A DNA stretch of 16,783 nucleotides from Actinomycetota bacterium (GTDB lineage: Bacteria; Actinomycetota; Acidimicrobiia; Actinomarinales; Actinomarinaceae): positions 15,866-32,648 of the forward strand of contig PBPX01000036.1 in assembly GCA_002724835.1 (NCBI GenBank). Reading direction: 5' to 3'. Of the stretch, positions 6,809 through 13,763 are shown piece by piece. The notes under the pieces are model-generated. The model was not told the origin of the DNA. It saw only the letters and a list, made by a program, of their open reading frames with translations, and searched no databases. The position numbers were made by a program, and so were the translations under genes. Every line of letters starts with the position of its first letter. Position 1 is the stretch's first letter.

Positions 6809-7024
6809 TCATTCTTCTTCTATATAACTTTTATTAAACATCCAAATAATCGTATATATTAAAGCTAATGCAAAAATGTAATAATTAAAATTGGGCAAAT
6901 CCCCAATTCCCAAATTAAATATAGCATCGATTATTGCAGTAAATATTCTTAGTAATATGCCAGACCAAATTAATCTCCAGATATCAAACTTTTTAAAAAT
7001 TGAAATAATATTTCCACTATCCAT
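6809..7024 (-). CDS. Small two-TM membrane protein (upstream tandem copy)
   Basis: A 71-residue protein with two hydrophobic segments (about 17-36 and 45-65) joined by a loop (NLGIGDLPNFN) and ending in an acidic tail (SYIEEE). Function unknown. It is related to the downstream 74-residue protein over the first TM (GILLRIFTAIID versus GIILRFFSSLID). A TAAAAT box ends 7 nt before the ATG with no SD, suggesting a leaderless two-gene transcript. It lies 30 nt downstream of the uridine phosphorylase gene on the same strand, so it may also be part of that transcript. Confidence 0.65.
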   Translation of the reverse strand: MDSGNIISIFKKFDIWRLIWSGILLRIFTAIIDAIFNLGIGDLPNFNYYIFALALIYTIIWMFNKSYIEEE

Positions 7025-7031
7025 GAATTAA

Positions 7032-7037
7032 ATTTTA
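7032..7037 (-). promoter_or_regulatory. Candidate leaderless -10 box of the mini membrane gene pair
   Basis: TAAAAT on the minus strand ends 7 nt before the ATG at 7024, and no SD is present. The region is very AT-rich and no clear -35 box is visible. Confidence 0.4.
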
Positions 7038-7054
7038 CTCGATTTTATATATTA

Positions 7055-7825
7055 TTAACTCTCAATTTTTAAACTTGATTCCAAGATAATCTTTGTAGCA
7101 TCACTTACTGATTTAAGATAGTCATCCTTTGATAGAGCTTCTTTTCTATTTTGATCTCCATAAACTACTAAGAGTGCTCCCGTTCTAATCCTTCTATAGC
7201 TACCAACAACAAATAAAGTTGAGACTTCCATTTCTGAACAAAGCACTCCTCCTTTGACCCAAGCGTCCCATTTCTCATTTAATTCATGCGAGACTGGCAT
7301 AGAGTCAGGATCATGTTGGCCATAAAAAGAGTCTTTTGATTGTACAACGCCGACATGATAAGTTGTACCATCCGCTTTCGCAGCTTCTTCTAATGCAAAA
7401 ACCATATCAGAAGATGGAACAGCTGGAAACTCCATCGGCATATACTGTGGAGAAGTTCCTTCTTGTCTAACGGCACCATTAGCAATAACTAAGTCTCCTA
7501 TTCTTGTGTGCTCTTGCATTGCTCCAGATGTTCCAAGACGAACTAAAGTTTTCGCACCTATGTTTGCTAACTCTTCAACAGCTATTGCAGCTGAAGGACA
7601 ACCGATTCCGGTAGAAGTAACACTTACCGGTCTTCCCTTGTATGTTCCTGTAATTGTTTTGTACTCTCTGTTATAAGCGACTTCTTTTGCGTCATCAAAA
7701 TGTTCGGCAATAAAATCTACTCTTCCTGGGTCACCTGGAAGAATTACAAAATCAGCAACATCTCCTTCTTTTAATTGAATATGATATTGACGATCTCCAT
7801 CAAGCATTGATTTTTTTTCTGGCAT
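7055..7825 (-). CDS. udp: Uridine phosphorylase
   Basis: Phosphorolysis of uridine (possibly also thymidine or deoxyuridine) to uracil and ribose-1-phosphate; cytosolic nucleoside salvage. The ATG at 7825 (256 residues) gives the typical length; an in-frame upstream ATG at 7930 would add 35 residues that run into the divergent P450 start and do not match the family. Marks of the nucleoside phosphorylase-I fold: VILPGDPGRVDFIAEHF near the start (phosphate binding), the segment from STGIGCPSAAIAVEEL to VRLGTSGAM, EFPAVP, and CSEMEVSTLF (ribose and base contacts). Overall it aligns well with E. coli Udp as I remember it. A palindrome overlaps its -10 box. It belongs to the nucleoside-salvage neighbourhood with the nucleoside hydrolase and ribokinase-family genes. 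Confidence 0.92.
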   Translation of the reverse strand: MPEKKSMLDGDRQYHIQLKEGDVADFVILPGDPGRVDFIAEHFDDAKEVAYNREYKTITGTYKGRPVSVTSTGIGCPSAAIAVEELANIGAKTLVRLGTSGAMQEHTRIGDLVIANGAVRQEGTSPQYMPMEFPAVPSSDMVFALEEAAKADGTTYHVGVVQSKDSFYGQHDPDSMPVSHELNEKWDAWVKGGVLCSEMEVSTLFVVGSYRRIRTGALLVVYGDQNRKEALSKDDYLKSVSDATKIILESSLKIES

Positions 7826-7828
7826 AAA

Positions 7829-7843
7829 TTTGATGATATCAAA
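7829..7843. promoter_or_regulatory. Perfect palindrome over the udp -10 box, candidate operator
   Basis: TTTGAT-GAT-ATCAAA is a perfect 6-bp inverted repeat with a 3-nt centre. It covers the minus-strand TATCAT -10 box (7833-7838) and lies 3-17 nt before the udp ATG. Its placement suits a repressor site. No regulator gene is nearby, and a 12-bp AT-rich palindrome could arise by chance. Confidence 0.4.
7833..7838 (-). promoter_or_regulatory. Candidate leaderless -10 box of udp
   Basis: TATCAT on the minus strand ends 7 nt before the ATG at 7825. GTGACC (7856-7861) lies 17 nt upstream as a possible -35 box. There is no SD. Confidence 0.5.
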
Positions 7844-7881
7844 GCAAGAGCCCAAGGTCACTAAGTTTTTTAATAAATATG

Positions 7882-7909
7882 TAGAAATTATCAATAAAAC
7901 TGATACTTT
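7882..7909 (+). promoter_or_regulatory. Leaderless-type promoter of the P450 gene
   Basis: TAGAAA (7882-7887), a 16-nt spacer, then TACTTT (7904-7909), preceded by TGA as an extended -10 and ending 6 nt before the ATG at 7916. No SD is present. The -35-like TAGAAA matches the one before the ribokinase-family gene. Confidence 0.5.
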
Positions 7910-7915
7910 ATAGAT

Positions 7916-9106
7916 ATGAATATTCCACAAATTGAATTTCCAAATTCTGATTCAGAGTTTATAAAGAACCCTTACCCCTATCTAAAAGAACTAAGAGAAT
8001 CATCTTCTTTACATTTGGATACATTGAGCGATCTTGCTTTGATTACAAGATTTGAAGATGTTAAAAATGTACAAACTAATAAGTTCTTTTCTTCTGCTGA
8101 TCCAGAAGAAATAGAAAACCCGAATAGAAACGAAGAAGAGCATGAATATTTTTGGAAAACAGAAAACTTCTCTCTATTAAATCTTGAAGGACAACTTCAT
8201 AGCGACCTTAGAGGTCTCGTTGCAAAAGCTTTCTCAAATAGACAGGTCCAAGAGTTAAGACCATTTATGGAAAAAAGATCTTCTGACCTTCTTTCTGAAG
8301 TCAATCATAAAGAATTTGACTTATTAAAAGATTATGCTCAACCATATTCAATATCAGTTATTGGTCAGCTACTAGGTGTCCCGGAAGAACAATATGATAA
8401 TTTTCTCTACTGGTCAAATTGTATTGTAAAAATGTATGATCTTAAAGTCAGCGCCAAGGATGGGGAAGAAGCTGAACAAGCAGCTAGAGATTTTTATGAA
8501 TATATTTATAACTTGATAGATGAAAAAGTAGAGAACCCGCAAAATGATATGATCTCTAGGCTTTCCGAAGTTTCGGAAAATGATCAAAAATTAACAAAGG
8601 ATCAAATAATTTGTACTGTAATACTTCTACTAAATGCCGGACATGAGGCAACTGTAAATACAATAGGAAACTCTATAGTTGCACTTAATCAAAATAATAT
8701 AAGTACAGAAGGTCTTAATGAAAAGTATGAAATTAAAAATATTATTGAAGAACTTATTAGGTGGGATAGCCCTCTTCAGTTTTTCCAAAGATGGGTACTA
8801 GAAGACACAGAACTTGGTGGTTATGAATTGAAGAAACATTCAAAAGTCGCAATGCTTCTCGGATCAGCAAATAGAGATGACGGAGCTTTTAAAGACGCTG
8901 CCAGTATAAATTTTGAAAGAGAAAATTTAAATCATACTAGTTTCGGTGGGGGTGTCCATTTCTGTCTTGGAGCACACCTCGCTAGATTAGAACTTGAAGT
9001 TTCTTTATTGAATCTTTTTAAATATGATGTAAAAGTCCTTAAAGAGCCAGTGAGAACAGGTGCTTTTGGTATAAGAGGTTTTAAAGAAGTACTAGTCTCT
9101 ACTTAG
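7916..9106 (+). CDS. Cytochrome P450, soluble bacterial type
   Basis: Heme-thiolate monooxygenase. The 396 residues without a membrane anchor fit a soluble bacterial class I enzyme of the kind common in Actinobacteria. Diagnostic motifs: I-helix AGHEAT (241-246) for oxygen activation, K-helix ExxR (Glu279-Arg282, EELIRW), a later Arg-rich region (RWVLEDTELGGY), and the heme loop FGGGVHFCLGAHLARLE with Cys350 as axial ligand. Substrate unknown; the family includes hydroxylases of terpenoids, sterols, fatty acids and xenobiotics. No ferredoxin or ferredoxin reductase gene is adjacent, so electrons must come from partners elsewhere. It is divergent from udp across 90 nt and convergent with the deoxyribosyltransferase-like gene, their stops separated by 1 nt. 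Confidence 0.95.
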   Translation: MNIPQIEFPNSDSEFIKNPYPYLKELRESSSLHLDTLSDLALITRFEDVKNVQTNKFFSSADPEEIENPNRNEEEHEYFWKTENFSLLNLEGQLHSDLRGLVAKAFSNRQVQELRPFMEKRSSDLLSEVNHKEFDLLKDYAQPYSISVIGQLLGVPEEQYDNFLYWSNCIVKMYDLKVSAKDGEEAEQAARDFYEYIYNLIDEKVENPQNDMISRLSEVSENDQKLTKDQIICTVILLLNAGHEATVNTIGNSIVALNQNNISTEGLNEKYEIKNIIEELIRWDSPLQFFQRWVLEDTELGGYELKKHSKVAMLLGSANRDDGAFKDAASINFERENLNHTSFGGGVHFCLGAHLARLELEVSLLNLFKYDVKVLKEPVRTGAFGIRGFKEVLVST

Positions 9107-9107
9107 C

Positions 9108-9527
9108 TTATAGTCCTTCTATTGCTTCAAGTAGTTCATCAATATTATTAACTGTCTTATTTATCATTCCTTCAACAAATAAATTCCTATATCTTCTTTC
9201 CTCAGCATTTATAGCAATAACGGGTCTTTTATTTGCATAGGTAAAACCAATTTCAGATGAAGTTCCTGAATCAATATCTTGGCCTGTAATTAATGCAATT
9301 GTTAAGTCAGAGTCAATTAGAGCATCCAGATCATTTTGAAATATTTTATCCTTTGTTGATTGCTTCATATCGGTTCCTTTTAATTCTGCCGGATCAATTC
9401 CTGTTTGATCTCTATGTGGGACGAAACATTCATAACCTGCTCCCTCTAAAACTTCTGCTATATCTTCTAGATATTTTTTTTCATGTACATTAAATAACGG
9501 GCCTGCTAGATATATTTTTTTAATCAT
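9108..9527 (-). CDS. Nucleoside 2-deoxyribosyltransferase family protein
   Basis: Likely cleaves or exchanges the base of 2'-deoxynucleosides or their 5'-phosphates (deoxyribosyltransferase or DNPH1-like hydrolase). The ATG at 9527 (139 residues) puts IYLAGPLF at the N-terminus as usual; an in-frame ATG at 9551 would add eight residues. The family layout is clear: YLAGPLF (6-12), ECFVPHRD, the helix NDLDALIDSDLTIALI, then DIDSGTSSEIGFTYANKRPVI. In that last block Asp86 and Glu92 have the six-residue spacing of the Asp and nucleophilic Glu of Lactobacillus deoxyribosyltransferase as I recall it. Exact substrate is open. It adds to the nucleoside-salvage theme. TAATTT ends 7 nt before the ATG, and no SD is present. 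Confidence 0.82.
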   Translation of the reverse strand: MIKKIYLAGPLFNVHEKKYLEDIAEVLEGAGYECFVPHRDQTGIDPAELKGTDMKQSTKDKIFQNDLDALIDSDLTIALITGQDIDSGTSSEIGFTYANKRPVIAINAEERRYRNLFVEGMINKTVNNIDELLEAIEGL

Positions 9528-9534
9528 ATAAATA

Positions 9535-9540
9535 AAATTA
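9535..9540 (-). promoter_or_regulatory. Candidate leaderless -10 box of the deoxyribosyltransferase-like gene
   Basis: TAATTT on the minus strand ends 7 nt before the ATG at 9527. The surroundings are almost pure A/T, so this is a weak call on its own. Confidence 0.3.
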
Positions 9541-9603
9541 ATTTCTTTCATTCATATATCAAGTAAAAAGGAGTTAAATTTTTCGCTTAAATAAATTAAA
9601 GTA

Positions 9604-9609
9604 TATAAA
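9604..9609 (+). promoter_or_regulatory. Candidate leaderless -10 box of the PLP enzyme gene
   Basis: TATAAA ends 8 nt before the ATG at 9618. TTCGCT (9582-9587) lies 16 nt upstream as a possible -35 box. The 8 nt between contain no SD. Confidence 0.45.
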
Positions 9610-9617
9610 CTCTACCT

Positions 9618-10796
9618 ATGGGGAAACCAAAAAAGTACGGAATCAATACTCGAGCGCTTCATACAAAAAAAAGAATAGAATTACCAACTGGAGATGTCAT
9701 GTCTCCACTCCACCTAACATCTACTTATGAAAACCCTGTACCAGGTGAATCTGAATATTTTTATGGAAGAGTGAACAATCCAACTAGAGAAATCTTTGAA
9801 AGAACTATTTCCTCTCTGGAGGGAAATGAAAACTATGAAGAAATTCCTGGCTTAGCTATGGCTTCAGGTATGGCTTCAGTAGCATTGATTGCTGAGCTTA
9901 TTAAACCTGATGAGAATGTTGTTATTACAAAAGATGTATACGGAGGAACAACAAATTTTTTCGCAACAATTGCTAGGAAAAGAGGTCTTGAGGTTAATTT
10001 CTGCGATATGTATGATCTTGAAAAGCTAGAAAGCCTAATAAACAATAAAACGAAGCTTGTTTGGATTGAATCACCATCTAATCCAAATATGAATATCTAT
10101 GATTTAAGTAAAATTTCTGAACTAGCACACAATGAAGGAGCTTTATTGGTAGCTGATAGTACATTTTGTACTCCATTTATTACTAGACCATTTGAACATG
10201 GGGTAGACATTATTATGCACTCTACTACTAAATATATTGGTGGACATAGTGACACATTAGGCGGTGTAGTTGTTGTAAATAATTTAGAAATCCGTGAAAC
10301 TCTTTATGAATATCAGAAAACAAGCGGTGGAATAATGTCTCCTTTTGATTCATATCTATGTCAAAGGGGTCTTTATACTCTTGGTCCGAGAATTGAGTTA
10401 CATTCAAAAAATGCTCATCAATTAGCAGAGTATCTTTCAACATCTGAACATATAAAAGAAGCTCGTTATCCAGGATTAAAAGATAGTAAAAATCATGATA
10501 TTGCTAGTAAGCAGATGGACTATTTTGGTGGAATGTTAAGTTTCTTTTTAGAAGACCATATAGATCAGCCAACATTTTGGGAGTCGCTAAATCTTTACAA
10601 GCTTGCAGTAAGCTTAGGTGGGGTTGAAACATTAATTGAAGTCCCCTATTTAATGACTCACGAAAAAGTAACTGGCTTAGAAGGAGAAGTTATTAATAAC
10701 GCTCCAGAAGATTTAATAAGAATATCAGTGGGTATAGAAAATATAGAAGATCTTATTGACGATATGGATTCAGCCCTCAATGCAAGCAAAAAATAA
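9618..10796 (+). CDS. Cys/Met-metabolism PLP-dependent enzyme (cystathionine gamma-synthase/lyase family)
   Basis: A fold-type I PLP enzyme of sulfur amino acid metabolism: cystathionine gamma-synthase, cystathionine lyase, methionine gamma-lyase or O-acyl-homoserine sulfhydrylase. The 392 residues are typical. Visible motifs: NTRALHT at the start (10-16), YFYGRVNNPTR (47-57), the cofactor-phosphate segment MASGMASVA (81-89), YGGTT (108-112, Tyr108 stacking on PLP), ADSTFCTP (179-186, Asp180 to the pyridine N), and SxxK in HSTTKYIGGHSD (201-211) with Lys205 as Schiff-base lysine. The C-terminus has the expected RISVGIENIEDLI. The exact reaction cannot be fixed from sequence. Its last 17 nt overlap the start chosen for the ceramidase-like gene. 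Confidence 0.92.
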   Translation: MGKPKKYGINTRALHTKKRIELPTGDVMSPLHLTSTYENPVPGESEYFYGRVNNPTREIFERTISSLEGNENYEEIPGLAMASGMASVALIAELIKPDENVVITKDVYGGTTNFFATIARKRGLEVNFCDMYDLEKLESLINNKTKLVWIESPSNPNMNIYDLSKISELAHNEGALLVADSTFCTPFITRPFEHGVDIIMHSTTKYIGGHSDTLGGVVVVNNLEIRETLYEYQKTSGGIMSPFDSYLCQRGLYTLGPRIELHSKNAHQLAEYLSTSEHIKEARYPGLKDSKNHDIASKQMDYFGGMLSFFLEDHIDQPTFWESLNLYKLAVSLGGVETLIEVPYLMTHEKVTGLEGEVINNAPEDLIRISVGIENIEDLIDDMDSALNASKK

Positions 10797-11754
10797 CTCT
10801 CTTCTCTCATACAAGCCTCTTGGTACGGCACTACTAAGTATTGCGATTACAGCTGGGCTATTTGTTATCTTCGGTTCAAACGGCTGGGGTATGTCTGCAG
10901 AAAATGAACAAGCTATTGGCGAGATATCCCGTTGGTGCGAAAGAGTAAGCGGAGGGTTCTTTAGAGAGCCCGTTAATACTCTTGGAAATCTAGGTTTTGT
11001 TATTACTGGTTTATACATGTTTTATAAGCTTGCACAAGATGCAACTTCAGGAAGTGGTGTCAAAATGTTTGGCTCTTCAGCTATAGCAGTTCTTTATGCA
11101 TCAGCTTCAACATTTTTAGGTCCTGGATCAATGGCTATGCATGGAACACATACTCCATTTGGAGCTTGGTTGGATAACGTTTCCATGATTACTTATATTT
11201 TGATTCTCTGGTTATACAATTTAAAACGTTTAATCGGTTTTTCTTTAAAGACATATTTTACTGTTTACTCTCTCCTTCTTGGTTGGTTTGCATATAGTTA
11301 TTGGTTTATTGATGGAGGATTAGGAATTGGAGTAAATCTTTTTGAATTAAGTATAGGTTTATGGATTGCTACTGAAGTATTAGTAAAATTTCCCACTATT
11401 TATGGAAGAGTTGGATCTGGATTTGCTGTATTGTTAACTCAACAACTTTTTGGTAACCCAGTAATTAATGCTCTCCAAAACTTTCAAGATAACTGGGAAA
11501 TGCTTTTATATTTTGCTCCAGCATTAATTCCAAATATTCAATCAACAACTACTAAAAAATACACTCCTTGGTTCTTCTTAGGCTTTGCCTCGTTTTTTGG
11601 TGCTCTCCTTATTTGGGGAACAGGGGTTCCAGACCATCCATGGTGTAACCCTGATTCGTTGCTGCAGGCTCATATGGTTTGGCATTTAATGTGCTCCGTT
11701 GCAACACTATGCTTTTTTAATTTATACAGGACAGAACAACTCAATAAAAAGTAG
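10780..11754 (+). CDS. Ceramidase-like (alkaline ceramidase/CREST superfamily) membrane protein
   Basis: A 324-residue protein with about seven hydrophobic segments. It carries the marks of the alkaline ceramidase family: WCERVSGGFFREPVNTLGNLGFV after the first TM (Ca-site region), GPGSMAMHGTHTPFGAWLDNVSM (Ser, His and Asp of the zinc/active site), and LLQAHMVWHLMCSV near the C-terminus (two His, HxxxH). From memory these correspond to Ser77, His81, Asp92, His217 and His221 of human ACER3, so the zinc site looks complete. The Asp of the eukaryotic Ca motif (DWCE) is Arg here. The substrate in bacteria is unclear; ceramides are not expected to be common. I chose the ATG at 10780, inside the end of the PLP enzyme gene (17-nt overlap); a TTG at 10756 is possible. 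No SD is visible. Confidence 0.82.
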   Translation: MQAKNNSLLSYKPLGTALLSIAITAGLFVIFGSNGWGMSAENEQAIGEISRWCERVSGGFFREPVNTLGNLGFVITGLYMFYKLAQDATSGSGVKMFGSSAIAVLYASASTFLGPGSMAMHGTHTPFGAWLDNVSMITYILILWLYNLKRLIGFSLKTYFTVYSLLLGWFAYSYWFIDGGLGIGVNLFELSIGLWIATEVLVKFPTIYGRVGSGFAVLLTQQLFGNPVINALQNFQDNWEMLLYFAPALIPNIQSTTTKKYTPWFFLGFASFFGALLIWGTGVPDHPWCNPDSLLQAHMVWHLMCSVATLCFFNLYRTEQLNKK

Positions 11755-11757
11755 TAT
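11752..11757 (+). promoter_or_regulatory. Candidate leaderless -10 box of the HELVH lipoprotein gene
   Basis: TAGTAT, whose first three bases are the stop codon of the ceramidase-like gene, ends 7 nt before the ATG at 11765. No SD is present. It would let the lipoprotein gene be expressed independently of the upstream pair. Confidence 0.4.
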
Positions 11758-11764
11758 TTTTAGT

Positions 11765-13342
11765 ATGAAAAAAGTACTTATTTTATTAACAATCTTTCTA
11801 ATTTCCTGTGGATCTGAGGAGGGAACATATGATCTTCATCATCCTGCGGAAGAAGTTAATGGTGTTTCTTTAGTAGATTGTTTAGTTTCTAAAGGATGGG
11901 AAAATATTCCGACAATTGAACTAAGGGGCGAGAGGGTACATTTAATATTCGATGAACCCTTTGATGTTGAAAGATATGATGTTTTACAAGAGGAATGCTT
12001 GCAGGAATTACATGATGTAGCTTCACAATCTGAAGAAGAAGGTACAGAGGCTGTAGAAGAAATAGTTGTTTTAGAAACTCAAAAAAAAGAGGAAAATAGT
12101 GGGATCAGTGAAGAAGATTTTGATGAATATATAGCAGGACTAGAAGATTACGGTGCAGGAGGTTCATTTGTGCCAATTCCTTTAAAGCTTGATGACTTTA
12201 AACCCTTGACTGAGTCTGGAAACTGTTTAAGTGATGACGTAACAGTTATTGAGCCAAGAGAATATATATATTTGCTTATAGAAGCTTACTGGAGCACAAG
12301 GGAAGATATGACATATGGCTATGTTTCTGAGAATGGGAATGTAACTCGTAATGGACCATTTGCTACATGGAATTATGAAAAATTAGTCGCTATCAATTCA
12401 CAATATATTCTTGAAGAATTTGATGAATTTTTTATCGAGGGTGGACCAAGGATACCTGAGGAAGGTTATACAATTTATTGGAACGACTATGAAACACTCT
12501 TAAAATCTTTATGCAGTATTAAAAAAGATAACCGTGGTTATTTAGAAATGATAATGTCTACTCAAGAACTAATAAGTTGGGGGCAGCTAAAATATAGTTG
12601 GCATCTCAGTAACTGGGAAAGATTCGATTATATTACTACCGGAAGAAATATTATTAAACCAGTTGCGCCACATCCTGGTCTTGAGGTTTACACGAAATAC
12701 ATAGCAACTTCAGGTGTGATCATAACAGCCGTAGATGATGTTCCAGATGAAGCAGTGTTACAGGCTTATGATTCAATAACTAGAATGCTTTCAAAAAGAC
12801 CCGATTTCCATCAAATCCTTTATGACGGATATGCAAGAATGATGTTATTTTGGGGAGATGGTTTTAATCATGGACTTCCTGAGTGGGAAGGTGAAGAAAT
12901 ACAAGGTGGTTTTGCAGGAGGCTTTACAGGAGGATCAACAGCAAATGCAGCTTGGCAATGCTATCCGGGCAATATCGACAGAGGCGGAGATCCAGTAATA
13001 CATGAACTAGTTCATCAAATAAATCACCAAGTGTTTGAGGTAACAAATGAAGTATATTTTTATGAAAGAATATTCAATTACGCTATGGATGCTATAGAAA
13101 AAGGGATTTACTCTACAGACTATGAACAGCAGTTAGAGGAGGGTGTTGTACAAGACATGGCGCAATTTATAGGAGAGTATTGGGCAACTACCAATGAAGG
13201 AATGGCTATGAATAAAGCTGGCTTTAAAAATTCTCATGACAAAATTGACTGGGTAAAAGAAAATGACCCTAACATGTTTGCTTTGGCGGAAAGATATTTC
13301 CCAACAGAACCCTGGGATTATTGTTCTGAAGTTGAATATTAG
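11765..13342 (+). CDS. Lipoprotein with C-terminal HExxH zinc metallopeptidase domain
   Basis: A 525-residue protein starting at the ATG at 11765; upstream in-frame codons from 11699 lie within the ceramidase-like gene and would bury the signal peptide. The signal is MKKVLILLTIFLISC with lipobox LISC (Cys15), so it should be membrane-anchored outside the cytoplasm. A small domain (about 30-85, Cys39 and Cys78) is followed by a highly acidic linker (about 86-128), an unrecognised middle region (about 140-300), and a C-terminal domain. That domain has KYIATSGVIITA (311-322), MLSKRPDF, and HELVH (413-417) with the EYWATTNEG segment (471-479) as candidate third ligand. The layout recalls a bacterial family with IHEFAH and EYWAEG motifs; here three residues are inserted inside the second motif. 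Protein or peptide cleavage is inferred, and the substrate is unknown. It ends 7 nt before the convergent arsC stop. Confidence 0.75.
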   Translation: MKKVLILLTIFLISCGSEEGTYDLHHPAEEVNGVSLVDCLVSKGWENIPTIELRGERVHLIFDEPFDVERYDVLQEECLQELHDVASQSEEEGTEAVEEIVVLETQKKEENSGISEEDFDEYIAGLEDYGAGGSFVPIPLKLDDFKPLTESGNCLSDDVTVIEPREYIYLLIEAYWSTREDMTYGYVSENGNVTRNGPFATWNYEKLVAINSQYILEEFDEFFIEGGPRIPEEGYTIYWNDYETLLKSLCSIKKDNRGYLEMIMSTQELISWGQLKYSWHLSNWERFDYITTGRNIIKPVAPHPGLEVYTKYIATSGVIITAVDDVPDEAVLQAYDSITRMLSKRPDFHQILYDGYARMMLFWGDGFNHGLPEWEGEEIQGGFAGGFTGGSTANAAWQCYPGNIDRGGDPVIHELVHQINHQVFEVTNEVYFYERIFNYAMDAIEKGIYSTDYEQQLEEGVVQDMAQFIGEYWATTNEGMAMNKAGFKNSHDKIDWVKENDPNMFALAERYFPTEPWDYCSEVEY

Positions 13343-13349
13343 TTAAAGG

Positions 13350-13763
13350 CTATTTCCACTGGGTTTCTAATTCATCAATCCATTCATCAATTAAGTTCAT
13401 CGTCTCTGTATATATCTCTACAGCATGTTCTTCTGAGTCATAATGATCTCTCTTTGGGTCAACAAAAGATTTATGTATTCTATTTTTTGCATTAGGAAAA
13501 ACTGGACATAGTTCGTTTGCTGAATCACAAACTGTTAAAGCATAATCAAATTCAGTATCAATGAGGTCGTCTACTAATTTTGGATAATGACTGCTTATAT
13601 CAATTCCTTTTTCTTGCATCACTTTTACAGCGTAAGGATTAACATTTGATTCAGGATGTGTTCCTGCTGAAAAAACTTCAAAATCCGGAAATCTATTCTT
13701 GATTAAGCCTTCTGCCATTTGAGAACGACATGAGTTTCCTGTACAAACAACGATTATCTTCAT
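13350..13763 (-). CDS. arsC: Arsenate reductase, thioredoxin-coupled type (low-molecular-weight phosphatase fold)
   Basis: Reduces arsenate to arsenite in the cytosol. The 137 residues match the thioredoxin-coupled ArsC family. The P-loop CTGNSCR (Cys7 to Arg13, CX5R) with Cys12 opens the protein, and the redox pair Cys79 and Cys86 sits in TVCDSANELCPVFP, the arrangement of S. aureus ArsC (Cys10, Cys82, Cys89). These extra cysteines separate it from ordinary tyrosine phosphatases. SFVDPKRD supplies the conserved Asp-Pro. No arsR or arsenite efflux gene is adjacent, so an efflux partner must be elsewhere. TAAAAT ends 6 nt before the ATG without an SD. Only 34 nt separate it from the divergent gene at 13798. 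Confidence 0.92.
   Translation of the reverse strand: MKIIVVCTGNSCRSQMAEGLIKNRFPDFEVFSAGTHPESNVNPYAVKVMQEKGIDISSHYPKLVDDLIDTEFDYALTVCDSANELCPVFPNAKNRIHKSFVDPKRDHYDSEEHAVEIYTETMNLIDEWIDELETQWK

Noticed and set aside
7826..7930. N-terminal extension of uridine phosphorylase from an upstream ATG
   Set aside because: It would run past the P450 start on the other strand and adds 35 residues absent from the family; the ATG at 7825 has a well-placed -10 box.
7916..9106. A natural-product biosynthetic cluster suggested by the P450
   Set aside because: No synthase, terpene cyclase, tailoring or redox-partner gene lies nearby; the neighbours are salvage enzymes.
9833..10443. Two minus-strand open frames inside the PLP enzyme gene
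   Set aside because: They are antisense shadows of a well-conserved enzyme and have no start-region signals or recognisable product.
10770..11018. Minus-strand open frame opposite the start of the ceramidase-like gene
   Set aside because: The plus-strand reading has family motifs throughout; the antisense frame is low-complexity and unsupported.
13350..13763. An arsenic-resistance operon around arsC
   Set aside because: Neither arsR nor an arsenite efflux gene is adjacent; neighbours are unrelated, so only a stand-alone arsC can be claimed.
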